A stretch of DNA of 10,562 bases from Acetobacteraceae bacterium (lineage in GTDB: Bacteria > Pseudomonadota > Alphaproteobacteria > Acetobacterales > Acetobacteraceae): NCBI GenBank assembly GCA_027311485.1, contig DAICYU010000088.1, positions 1 through 10,562 on the forward strand, given 5' to 3'. The notes beneath the pieces are model-generated. The model did not search any database. It was not told where the DNA came from and saw only the letters and a list, made by a program, of their open reading frames with translations. Below are positions 1-6,821 of this stretch, one piece after another. The position numbers were made by a program, and so were the translations under genes. Numbering within the stretch: position 1 is the stretch's first letter; every line of letters begins with the position of its first letter.

Positions 1-24
1 CCAGATCATCGCCGCTTCAATCAT
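1..24 (-). CDS. 5' end of a further cassette gene, runs off the left edge
   Basis: An ATG at 24-22 overlaps the TGA of the methyltransferase gene by 4 nt (ATGA), the usual arrangement for coupled genes. Only eight codons are in the window and they read MIEAAMIW. The overlap and the continued open frame support a real gene that belongs to the same operon. The start is reminiscent, from memory only, of glycoside-hydrolase-like proteins that begin with a W-x-EPN type strand, but eight residues cannot decide this. Function is left open. Confidence 0.5.
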
Positions 25-776
25 GCGTTGTCAGTCCCTTTTGCCGGGTAGACGGGTCCATATGCCGGGTCCGGGCGCGGTCCCTTGCGGCAAAGGTATG
101 TCTCCTCCTCCGGCCGGCTGAGGATCAAAAAGCCGGCACTGCGCAGCATGGCCTCGGTGCAGGCCCGGTTCGGTGCCCACCAGTTGGTCGGGTCGGCTGA
201 GTAACTTCTTTCGATGAAGTGCAGCTTCGGGTAGCCGGGATCATCGAATATCGCGGTTTCCGAGAAATCGTAGTCAGGGGCGACGTGCGCGATGGTGTTG
301 CTGCCGCGCTGCAGGGATTGGAACACCAGCAGGTCGCGGGCGACATGCTCATGGATCAGGTCCAGCGCCAGCAGCGGATGCCGCAGGTGATAGAGCACGC
401 CAATGAATATCACGACATCAAACTGTTCGCCTAGCGTTGCGACATCATATACCGACATGCGGCGAAATTCGATATCCAGGTTTTCCACTTTGGCGGCAAA
501 GCGGGCCTGGGCCAGGTAGTCGTTATCAAAATCGATGCCCAGCACGCGATCGGCGCCACGCCGTTTCATTTGCATCGAGAAGAAGCCGGCGTTGCAGCCG
601 ATATCCAGCACGGTTTTGCCGCGTAGATCCTGCGGCAGGGCGTCCGCGTAACGGCGCCATTTCACCTCGGGATAGTTGCCAAGGAAATGGTCTGGCGCAG
701 TCCAGATACCGCCAAGCTGCATGTTGTGAAACCAGGGGCCGAGAGCCTGAATCCGGGATTGGATGGTTTCATCCAT
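21..776 (-). CDS. SAM-dependent methyltransferase, CmoB-like (Methyltransf_9 type)
   Basis: A 251-residue class I methyltransferase, expected to be cytosolic and to transfer a methyl group from S-adenosylmethionine. Motif I is LDIGCNAG at about residues 57-64. An acidic residue after strand 2 (GIDFD, 80-84) fits ribose binding, and GVLYHLRHP at 126-134 closely matches the CmoB-like branch. A block around 186-203 ending NWWAPN is probably part of the acceptor site. As I recall, this resembles the Rta_06860-type methyltransferases (TIGR04290), which sit in sugar-modification cassettes. The ATG at 776 is preferred over longer in-frame starts because it overlaps the stop of the nucleotidyltransferase gene by 8 nt, whereas the N-terminal extension would be antisense-like arginine/serine-rich sequence. 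The substrate is unknown; the neighbours suggest a sugar or glycosylated small molecule. Confidence 0.88.
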   Translation of the reverse strand: MDETIQSRIQALGPWFHNMQLGGIWTAPDHFLGNYPEVKWRRYADALPQDLRGKTVLDIGCNAGFFSMQMKRRGADRVLGIDFDNDYLAQARFAAKVENLDIEFRRMSVYDVATLGEQFDVVIFIGVLYHLRHPLLALDLIHEHVARDLLVFQSLQRGSNTIAHVAPDYDFSETAIFDDPGYPKLHFIERSYSADPTNWWAPNRACTEAMLRSAGFLILSRPEEETYLCRKGPRPDPAYGPVYPAKGTDNA

Positions 777-1572
777 GACGGACCCTCCGCGCTGGGTGAA
801 GGTCGAATGGGCTCTGCGGCGACCCGCTTTCCAGCAGGTGGATGGCCTGGCGGTAGCCGCCGAGTGTGCCGACATCGACGTATTGTGCGCCGGCGCGCAC
901 GCCATAGGCCGCGCCGCCGGCGGCGATCCAGGCATTGACCAGGGTGCCAATATACTCGTCCTGACGGTTGCGTCGCAGCCAGAGTGCGTGCAGCGCATGC
1001 AGCACCTGGCCCGGCATCCTGAACGCGCCCCATACCCAGCGGGAGCGTGCGTCGGGCGACTTGACCTGGATTTCCTCAATGCGTTCGGCCGCGTCCATCA
1101 CCACGGCGTCGAACAGATCCGGACGGTCAACCTCGAACAGCAGGAATGACAGGGTGTGGTCCGGCAGCTGGCACAGCGCGTCTTCCGGGAACCAGACCGT
1201 ATCGGGCAGGCCCACCAGCACCGGCTGGTCGGGATGGATGAAGGGCACGGCACGGAAGATGGCGTCGCACAGTCCGTTGGCTTCGTTCTGGACGACGTAG
1301 GCGATGTCGACGCTGCCGGATTGGCCATCGTTGCCAGGGGCACCCAGGCGGCCGCCATAGTATTGAATGATATCAGACTTCCAGGGAGAGATGACGAAGC
1401 ACAGCTTGTCGGCCCCAGCACGCACCAGGCGTTCCACCAGGTATTCGCTGACGGCGCGCGGTCGTTCGGTGCCGTTCGGGTCGATGCGGCTGCCGACGGG
1501 CAGCAACTCCTTGGAAAACGCCAAGGGCTGGATGCGCATGCCATGGCCGGCGGCGGGGATGATGCCCCACAT
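769..1572 (-). CDS. Sugar-1-phosphate nucleotidyltransferase (glucose-1-phosphate uridylyl/thymidylyl-transferase family)
   Basis: A 267-residue NTP_transferase-fold protein. Enzymes of this family join a nucleoside triphosphate to a sugar-1-phosphate and release pyrophosphate, so this one would supply an activated sugar. The N-terminal signature is AAGHGMRIQP at residues 7-16 followed by K21 in KELLPVG, which corresponds to the GxGxRxxP...K nucleotide-binding loop. D124 in GLPDTVW fits the metal-binding aspartate, and YVDVGT at 231-236 matches the family's C-terminal FVDVGT motif. The usual threonine in GxGTR is methionine here. The start overlaps the stop of the upstream glycosyltransferase by one base (TGATG) and the end overlaps the methyltransferase start by 8 nt, so the three genes are translationally coupled. 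The exact sugar and nucleotide cannot be read from the sequence. Confidence 0.87.
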   Translation of the reverse strand: MWGIIPAAGHGMRIQPLAFSKELLPVGSRIDPNGTERPRAVSEYLVERLVRAGADKLCFVISPWKSDIIQYYGGRLGAPGNDGQSGSVDIAYVVQNEANGLCDAIFRAVPFIHPDQPVLVGLPDTVWFPEDALCQLPDHTLSFLLFEVDRPDLFDAVVMDAAERIEEIQVKSPDARSRWVWGAFRMPGQVLHALHALWLRRNRQDEYIGTLVNAWIAAGGAAYGVRAGAQYVDVGTLGGYRQAIHLLESGSPQSPFDLHPARRVRHG

Positions 1573-2645
1573 CAGGCGGTCTCCCGCGCTGCCGCTTCGA
1601 AGGCGGCGATCATGGTCTGTGCCCGTTGCGTGGCGGTGTGTTCGTCCAGGGTGCGTTCGCGGGCCCTGCGTGCGATCCGCCGGATTGTATCGTCGGACTG
1701 CCGCAGCGCGGCCAGCGTGTCCTCGGTGGTGGTTGCCAGCATGATCTCCTGTCCAGGGGTGAAGAACGCGTCCAGCCCATCCCAGGTGTCGCTCAGGATC
1801 GGCACGCCGCAGGCCGCGGCCTCAAACAACCGGCCGGAGGGGCACCAGCCCATGGCAGCCATCGCCGCCCGGGTGACGTTCAGTGTTACCCGCGAGGACG
1901 CATAGAACGACGGATGCTCTGCCGGCGGCAGGTGGCGGACGAAGTAGATATTGTCGGCCCAAGGGAAGTCCTTGGGATACATCGCGCCGCCCAGGACAAA
2001 GCGATGGTCCGGGCTTTGCAGTGCAGGCTGGATGAACAGCCGGTCCAGCACCGGCTGGCGGTCGGCCGCATAGGTTCCCAGGTAGGATAGATCGGCATGA
2101 TAATGCGATGCCGGAATGCCGGGATGATACAGGGCCGGATCGACCCAGCCATACAGCGGCGCCACCCGCGCGGCCTTCAGGCGGGTACGCAGGAGCGTAA
2201 GAGCCTCGCCGCCGGTATAGCTCAACACCAGGTCGAAGCCGCTGAAGCCATCCGGGCCGACATAGGGCACCGGCCGGCCGGCCGCGAGGTTGGCGAGGGT
2301 CACTGGCGTGTCGAGGTCGTAAAAACACCCTAGCCAGCACCGGCTTTCCAGCACCACGGCACTCGCTCGCTCGGCGTCCGGGCAATAGGACGTAACCATC
2401 GCCACGTCGGCGGCATCAGCGGCCTGCCTGGCGCGGACGTCGTCCCAGTCGGCATACAGGACAAGGTTGCCGCCGCCAGGCAGGGCCATCAGGTCACGAT
2501 GTTCGGCATAGTAGGGAACGTCACGCTCAAAGAACGTCACGTGATGCCCGTCCGCGTGCAGGGCGCGGATCAGGCCGCGCCACAGCGCCGCATGCCCGTT
2601 TCCCCAGGACGAGCTGACGGTCAAACCGAAGACGACGATCTTCAT
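1572..2645 (-). CDS. Glycosyltransferase, CgeB-like GT-B fold (Glyco_trans_1_2 type)
   Basis: A 357-residue protein that probably transfers a sugar from a nucleotide donor in the cytosol. The N-terminal Rossmann half begins MKIVVFGLTVSSSWGNGHA, with the glycine-rich loop typical of GT-B acceptor domains. The C-terminal half carries the CgeB-like donor-site block RLFEAAACGVPILSD (about 272-286), then WDGLDAFF (288-295) and a late LDEHTATQRA segment (333-342) close to the family's H-T-x-x-x-R-A helix. There is no signal peptide or membrane segment. It is the first gene of the minus-strand cassette. The ATG at 2645 has a GGAGG about 15 nt upstream, further than ideal. The 130 bp between it and nhaA hold no promoter I can defend. 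Acceptor and donor are unknown. Confidence 0.85.
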   Translation of the reverse strand: MKIVVFGLTVSSSWGNGHAALWRGLIRALHADGHHVTFFERDVPYYAEHRDLMALPGGGNLVLYADWDDVRARQAADAADVAMVTSYCPDAERASAVVLESRCWLGCFYDLDTPVTLANLAAGRPVPYVGPDGFSGFDLVLSYTGGEALTLLRTRLKAARVAPLYGWVDPALYHPGIPASHYHADLSYLGTYAADRQPVLDRLFIQPALQSPDHRFVLGGAMYPKDFPWADNIYFVRHLPPAEHPSFYASSRVTLNVTRAAMAAMGWCPSGRLFEAAACGVPILSDTWDGLDAFFTPGQEIMLATTTEDTLAALRQSDDTIRRIARRARERTLDEHTATQRAQTMIAAFEAAARETA

Positions 2646-2775
2646 CGCTAAACCCGCATGCCTCCGCTTCGGTCACGGCCTGAGAACGAACGAAGGCCAG
2701 CCGGGTTCCGTCCGGGCGGACAGGTGGGTGCCGCTGTCGCGGGTCGTGGCCCGATCGGCCGCGGCTGGCGGGCTG

Positions 2776-4026
2776 TCAGGTCCGTTCCAGGTCCTGCGCG
2801 GCGGCCGGTGCAGGCGTCGAAATGCGCAGGCGGGGGCTGACGATCGCCAGTACCACAATCCCCAGGGCCGCCGAGAGCAGCGATCCGGCGAACACCGCCA
2901 GCTTGACCTGGGCGTGCAGCGGGGAGCCGTGGAAGCTCAGGTCGCCGATGAACAGGCTCATGGTGAAGCCGATGCCGCACAGCACGGCGCCGCCATATAG
3001 CTGCGGCAACGTGACGCCGCCCGGGATGTGGGCGAGGCGCAGCCGGATTGCAGCGTAGACGGCGCCGAACACCCCAACCTGCTTGCCGACCAACAGGCCC
3101 AGGGTGGTCCCGAGGACGAGCGGGCTGGTCAGGTCGGCGACGCTGATGCCGCCGAAGCGCAGGCCGGCATTGGCAAGGCCAAACAACGGCAGCACCCCCC
3201 AGGTGACCCAGCCGCCCAGACCGGTTTCCAGCCGATGCGCCGGGCAGTCCGCCTCACCGCCCATCGGCACCGCGAAGGCCAGGGCGACGCCAGCCAGCGT
3301 GGGGTGGATGCCGGAGTGCAGCACGAAGCCCCACAGCAGAATGCCCCCCAGCACATAGGGGCTGAGGGCACGCACCCCGGCCCGGTTCAGCCCGTACAGA
3401 GCGCCCCAGACCACGCAGGCGGCAATCAGCGCCGGGACATTCAGCTGCTGGGTGTAGAACACCGCGATCACCACGATGGCGCCCAGGTCGTCGATGATGG
3501 CGAGCGCGGTCAGGAACACCTTCAGGCCCATCGGCACGCGACGGCCCAGCACCGACAGGGCGGCGAGGGCGAACGCGATGTCGGTCGCCACCGGCACCGC
3601 CCAGCCATGCAGGGCCTGCGGATCGCGGCGGTTGAAGGCGGCAAAGATCAACGCCGGCGCGACCATGCCGCCCACCGCCGCAAGACCCGGCGCGGCCATC
3701 CGTGGCCAGGACGCAAGCTGTCCCTCGGTGATCTCGCGGCGGATTTCCAGGCCGACGGTCAGGAAGAACAGCGCCATCAGCCCGTCGTTCACCCAGCCTT
3801 CCAGAGGCAAGGCCAAGGCCGTCGGGCCGACGCTAAGGGCAATCGGCAGCTTCAGAAGCGCCATATAGGAGCCGGACGCGGGGGAGTTGGACCAGACCAG
3901 GGCCGCCGCCGCGGCAATGATCAGCGCCAGCCCCGCCGCGCTCTCGCTGTGCAGGAACCCAAGCAGCGCGGTGAAGCGGCGGCCCGGCGAGGCCGGCAAC
4001 GGTGGGGGCATCCGGTCGTTGGGCAT
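2776..4026 (-). CDS. nhaA: Na+/H+ antiporter NhaA
   Basis: A 416-residue, multi-spanning inner-membrane antiporter that exports Na+ or Li+ in exchange for protons and supports pH and salt homeostasis. The family hallmarks are present. ATDIAFALA contains the D133 equivalent (residue 149), and LAIIDDLGAI contains the paired D163/D164 equivalents (179-180), with the same spacing of 30 as in E. coli NhaA. LLVGKQVGVF later supplies the K300 equivalent. Strongly hydrophobic segments run from about residue 30 to 395, and the C-terminal tail is short, Ala/Pro-rich and hydrophilic. Two consecutive ATGs occur at 4029 and 4026. The second is chosen because GAGG lies 5 nt before it but only 2 nt before the first. 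The 3' side is separated from the glycosyltransferase cassette by 130 bp, so it is probably not part of that operon. Confidence 0.96.
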   Translation of the reverse strand: MPNDRMPPPLPASPGRRFTALLGFLHSESAAGLALIIAAAAALVWSNSPASGSYMALLKLPIALSVGPTALALPLEGWVNDGLMALFFLTVGLEIRREITEGQLASWPRMAAPGLAAVGGMVAPALIFAAFNRRDPQALHGWAVPVATDIAFALAALSVLGRRVPMGLKVFLTALAIIDDLGAIVVIAVFYTQQLNVPALIAACVVWGALYGLNRAGVRALSPYVLGGILLWGFVLHSGIHPTLAGVALAFAVPMGGEADCPAHRLETGLGGWVTWGVLPLFGLANAGLRFGGISVADLTSPLVLGTTLGLLVGKQVGVFGAVYAAIRLRLAHIPGGVTLPQLYGGAVLCGIGFTMSLFIGDLSFHGSPLHAQVKLAVFAGSLLSAALGIVVLAIVSPRLRISTPAPAAAQDLERT

Positions 4027-4102
4027 CATGTCCTCGGGTATTGTGTCGCAACGCGGCGCGGGTCGCTGCGTTTCCCCGACGATTTACCCCGATCCGGAGC
4101 TG

Positions 4103-5086
4103 ATGCGAGACCTTCAGGCAGAGTGGATGGCGGCTATGCGTGCCGGCGACTGGCATGCGGCCTGGGCGGTGAATGATGCCGTGCTGGCGGCGCGTGACCC
4201 GGCGACACGGGATGATCCCCGGCTGCCGTATCACCTGCGCTGGGTGTGGGACGGGCGGCCGTTCCACGGACGGGACGTGCTGGTGCGCTGCTATCACGGG
4301 CTGGGGGACACGCTGCAGTTCGCCCGATACCTGCCGACGCTGCGCCGACAGGTGAGGTCGCTGACGGTGGAGGCGCAGCCGCCGCTGGTGCCGCTGTTGC
4401 GCCGGGCCTTGGGGCTTGAGGGCGGTGCCGCCGGGATGTCGTCCCGCCGGCAAGGGGACGATAGCCTTGAAGCGGAGGGCCGCACTGTCGGCCCGGTGGC
4501 GCCCGTGCGGGTGGTGCCATTCGTGCTCGATCGCCCGTTGCCGCCGGCAGACTGCGATATGGAAATCATGGAGCTGCCCCATGCGCTGCGGCTGGAGCCG
4601 GCCATTGTGCGGCCGCTCGACCTGGGCTTTGCCGGGAACCGGGACACGGCGTCCATGCACATGAACCCCGGCGCCCTGCCGCCCGAAACGATCGGGTTGT
4701 GCTGGCGGTCCGGCGGGTGGGACACAGCGCGGGACGTTCCCGACGCCTTGATGGCGCGGCTGGTGCGCGGACGGATCGCGGTGACCCTGCAGCCGGGACC
4801 GACCGACGTGCCGGTGCTCAATCCTCCGGGATGTCCTGCCGTGCTGTCCGACACCGCCCGGCTGATCGCCGGGCTGCGGCTGGTGATCACGGTCGATACG
4901 ATGGTGGCGCATCTGGCCGGCACGCTGGGGCGGCCGACGTTCCTGCTACTGCAGCACGGCGCCGATTGGCGATGGATGGCGCGGCGGACGGACTCGCCCT
5001 GGTATCCGTCGATGCGGCTGTTCCGGCAGCCCGAGCCGTGCAACTGGCAGGCGGTGACGGACGCGGTGCTCAGGGCGCTTGATTGA
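4103..5086 (+). CDS. GT9-like GT-B protein with the alphaproteobacterial 'DWRW...DSPWYP' tail
   Basis: About 327 residues from this start. A short helical N-terminus (LQAEWMAAMRAGDWHAAW) looks like a remnant TPR unit, followed by CYHGLGDTLQFARYLP at about 63-78. The C-terminal domain has VDTMVAHLAGTLGRP (264-278), which resembles the nucleotide-sugar site of heptosyltransferase-like GT9 proteins, then DWRW (288-291), DSPWYP and RLFRQ. In related proteins several TPRs precede this domain; here they are nearly absent. Residues around 100-130 are Gly/Arg-rich and look like an insertion. The start is uncertain: the ATG at 4103 is closely preceded by GGAG, GTG 4043 and ATG 4028 are alternatives, and ATG 4028 would overlap the divergent nhaA starts. 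It is the only plus-strand gene in the left half, so it has its own promoter. Glycosyltransferase activity is inferred, not shown. Confidence 0.8.
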   Translation: MRDLQAEWMAAMRAGDWHAAWAVNDAVLAARDPATRDDPRLPYHLRWVWDGRPFHGRDVLVRCYHGLGDTLQFARYLPTLRRQVRSLTVEAQPPLVPLLRRALGLEGGAAGMSSRRQGDDSLEAEGRTVGPVAPVRVVPFVLDRPLPPADCDMEIMELPHALRLEPAIVRPLDLGFAGNRDTASMHMNPGALPPETIGLCWRSGGWDTARDVPDALMARLVRGRIAVTLQPGPTDVPVLNPPGCPAVLSDTARLIAGLRLVITVDTMVAHLAGTLGRPTFLLLQHGADWRWMARRTDSPWYPSMRLFRQPEPCNWQAVTDAVLRALD

Positions 5087-5654
5087 TGCACAGCACCGTC
5101 GCATCGGCGGGGTAAAGCCGGATCTGGCTGATGCAGGCCGGCCCAACTTCCAGCCGGTGCATCAGATCCAGCGGCATGCCCAGCATGTGGGCCAGGATTG
5201 CCTTGATGACGTCGGCGTGGCTGACCACCACGACCTCCCGCCCCGGGAAGGTGGCGGCCAGGGCCATCATGCCGGCAACCGCCCGAGCCTGGACCTGCAG
5301 CATGGTCTCACCGCCCGGCACTCCGGCGGTGCCGCGGAACGTGTTCCATGCCCGCCATGCCGGGTCGTCCTCCAGCGCGGCGAAGCGCCGGCCTGTCCAG
5401 CCGGCGTAGTCGATCTCGGTGAACGCCGGGTCGGTTTGCAGTGGCAGGCCGAACCGGGTGGCGATCGGTTCGGCGGTTTCCCGCGCCCGCCGGACCGGGG
5501 AGGTGACGACGGCGGCAATCCGCCGATCCCGCAGCGCGTCCGCCACACGCGCCGCCTGGGCCTGCCCTTCCGGAGACAGCGGGTGCGGCGCCCGCCCGCC
5601 CAGCGTGTGGCCAATCAAGTCATAGGCGCCATGGCGGATCAAGTGCAGCAGCAT
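5070..5654 (-). CDS. Histidine phosphatase superfamily protein (phosphoglycerate-mutase-like)
   Basis: A 194-residue branch-1 histidine phosphatase that would hydrolyse a phosphomonoester through a phosphohistidine intermediate. LIRHG at residues 5-9 carries the catalytic RHG with nucleophile His8. TSPVRRARETA (51-61) provides the second arginine, E80 in FTEIDYAGWTG fits the acid/base residue, and VVSHADVIKA (144-153) supplies the second histidine. The length and the E-x-D-x-G-x-W-E/T-G segment resemble CobC/GpmB-like small phosphatases rather than true mutases. It lies 9 nt downstream of the inositol phosphate synthase gene and is presumably co-transcribed with it. The ATG has no clear Shine-Dalgarno, so reinitiation from the upstream stop is likely. 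The 3' end overlaps the convergent GT-B gene by 17 nt. The substrate is unknown. Confidence 0.9.
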   Translation of the reverse strand: MLLHLIRHGAYDLIGHTLGGRAPHPLSPEGQAQAARVADALRDRRIAAVVTSPVRRARETAEPIATRFGLPLQTDPAFTEIDYAGWTGRRFAALEDDPAWRAWNTFRGTAGVPGGETMLQVQARAVAGMMALAATFPGREVVVVSHADVIKAILAHMLGMPLDLMHRLEVGPACISQIRLYPADATVLCINQAP

Positions 5655-5663
5655 CGGGGTGCG

Positions 5664-6746
5664 TCAGCCGCGAATGAACGCCTCGGTCCGCTCACGCGCC
5701 TCATGGTCCGTGAACTGCTCCGGCGGGCTCTTCATAAAATAGCTGCTCGGCCCGGTCAGCGCGCCGCCGATGCCACGGTCCAGCGCCAGGCGGGCGCAGC
5801 GGATGGCATCTATCACGACGACGGCCGAGTTGGGCGAGTCCCACACCTCCAGCTTCAGCTCGCAGGACAGGGGGACGTTGCCGAAGGTCGTGCCCTCCAC
5901 CCGGATATGCGCCCATTTGCGGTCGGTCAGCCAGGGCACATGGTCGCTGGGGCCGACATGGACGTTCTCGGGCGCTAGCGGCACGCCAAGCTGGCTGGTG
6001 ACGGCGCGGGTCTTGGACAGCTTCTTGGATTCCAGCCGTTCACGCTCCAGCATGTTGGCGAAGTCGGTGTTTCCGCCGAAATTGAGCTGATAGGTGCGAT
6101 CGACGCGGACGCCGCGTTCCTTGAACAGGTTCACCAGCATGCGGTGCAGGATGGTGGCGCCGACCTGCGACTTGATGTCGTCGCCGATGAGGGGCAGGCC
6201 CTTCTGCTCAAACCGCGTGCGCCAGGCGGGGTCGGACGCGATGAACACCGGAATGCAGTTGACGAACGCACAGCCGGCCTTCAACGCCTGCTCCGCATAG
6301 TATCGCGTGGCCTTTTCCGAGCCGACGGGCAGGTAGGACACCAGGATCTGCGCTTCCGCTCGGCGGAGGGTTTCGGCGACGTTGACCGGCGGGGCGTCGC
6401 TTTCGGTGATCATCTGCCGCAGGTATTTGCCCAGCCCGTCCATGGTGGGGCCGCGCTGCACCATGACGCCGGTGTGGGGGACCTGGGCGAAGATGTGCGT
6501 GTTGTTGGGCGGCGCGACGATGGCCTGGGCGACGTCGCGGCCGACTTTTTCGTGGGAGATGTCGAAGGCAGCGACGATTTCGATGTCGCCCGGGCCGTAG
6601 CCGGCCAGGATGGGGTGCATCAGGCCCGGGATGGGCGCATCGGCCGCGGCCGTGTCCGCCGGCGTGTCGCGATAGAATTCGATGCCCTGCACCAGCGAGG
6701 ACGCGCAGTTGCCGACGCCGGTGATCGCAATCCGGATTTTTGCCAA
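5664..6746 (-). CDS. ino1: myo-Inositol-1-phosphate synthase (inositol-3-phosphate synthase)
   Basis: A 360-residue NAD-dependent enzyme that isomerises glucose 6-phosphate to 1L-myo-inositol 1-phosphate, the first step to inositol. The length matches the short actinobacterial/archaeal type (about 360-370) rather than the eukaryotic form (over 500). The Rossmann motif GVGNCASSLVQG is at residues 10-21. GDDIKSQVGAT (188-198) carries the catalytic lysine region, LNFGGNTDFANM (221-232) is the conserved active-site block, and SYFMKSPPEQ lies near the C-terminus. The start codon is TTG at 6746. AAGGAG at 6755-6760 lies 8 nt upstream and there is no in-frame ATG before it, so the TTG is well supported. 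A downstream phosphatase gene is 9 nt away. In bacteria the product feeds phosphatidylinositol, inositol sphingolipids or compatible solutes; which one applies here is not visible. Confidence 0.95.
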   Translation of the reverse strand: MAKIRIAITGVGNCASSLVQGIEFYRDTPADTAAADAPIPGLMHPILAGYGPGDIEIVAAFDISHEKVGRDVAQAIVAPPNNTHIFAQVPHTGVMVQRGPTMDGLGKYLRQMITESDAPPVNVAETLRRAEAQILVSYLPVGSEKATRYYAEQALKAGCAFVNCIPVFIASDPAWRTRFEQKGLPLIGDDIKSQVGATILHRMLVNLFKERGVRVDRTYQLNFGGNTDFANMLERERLESKKLSKTRAVTSQLGVPLAPENVHVGPSDHVPWLTDRKWAHIRVEGTTFGNVPLSCELKLEVWDSPNSAVVVIDAIRCARLALDRGIGGALTGPSSYFMKSPPEQFTDHEARERTEAFIRG

Positions 6747-6754
6747 ACGCCCGG

Positions 6755-6760
6755 CTCCTT
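6755..6760 (-). promoter_or_regulatory. Shine-Dalgarno that sets the TTG start of ino1
   Basis: On the minus strand AAGGAG is followed by 8 nt and then TTG GCA AAA. This near-consensus site decides in favour of the rare TTG start, since there is no upstream ATG or GTG in frame. Confidence 0.75.
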
Positions 6761-6773
6761 CCGTCTGAGTGAA

Positions 6774-6788
6774 TGTTCCCCAGGAACA
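6774..6788. promoter_or_regulatory. Perfect palindrome TGTTCC-CCA-GGAACA upstream of ino1
   Basis: Arms of 6 bp with a 3-nt spacer lie 27 nt before the TTG start of ino1 and about 33 nt after the stop of the 194-residue gene. It could be an operator bound by a dimeric regulator, or a small hairpin between the two co-directional genes. It is not the direct-repeat GTTC-N7-GTTC LexA box known from alphaproteobacteria. There is no U-tract, which argues against a standard terminator. Confidence 0.4.
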
Positions 6789-6821
6789 AACACGCAGCGC
6801 GGTCGGCGGTTGCGCCGGCTT

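Noticed and set aside
1156..2090. Plus-strand frames across the left cassette
   Set aside because: They mirror the nucleotidyltransferase and glycosyltransferase genes, and the translations lack any motif.
2646..2775. Terminator or promoter between nhaA and the glycosyltransferase
   Set aside because: Only short GC dyads (for example GTCCG/CGGAC with a 2-nt loop) and no T-run or box pair; not enough to call.
3028..4176. 382-codon open frame on the plus strand
   Set aside because: It lies antisense to nhaA, whose motifs and membrane pattern are unmistakable. Its translation is Arg/Gln/His-rich, as expected for an antisense frame in GC-rich DNA.
3833..4912. 359-codon open frame on the minus strand
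   Set aside because: It is antisense to the GT-B gene and out of frame with nhaA; the His/Arg/Pro-rich translation has no family feature.
6774..6788. LexA/SOS box reading of the palindrome
   Set aside because: The alphaproteobacterial SOS box is a direct repeat GTTC-N7-GTTC, and this is an inverted GTTC-N5-GAAC. No SOS gene is nearby.
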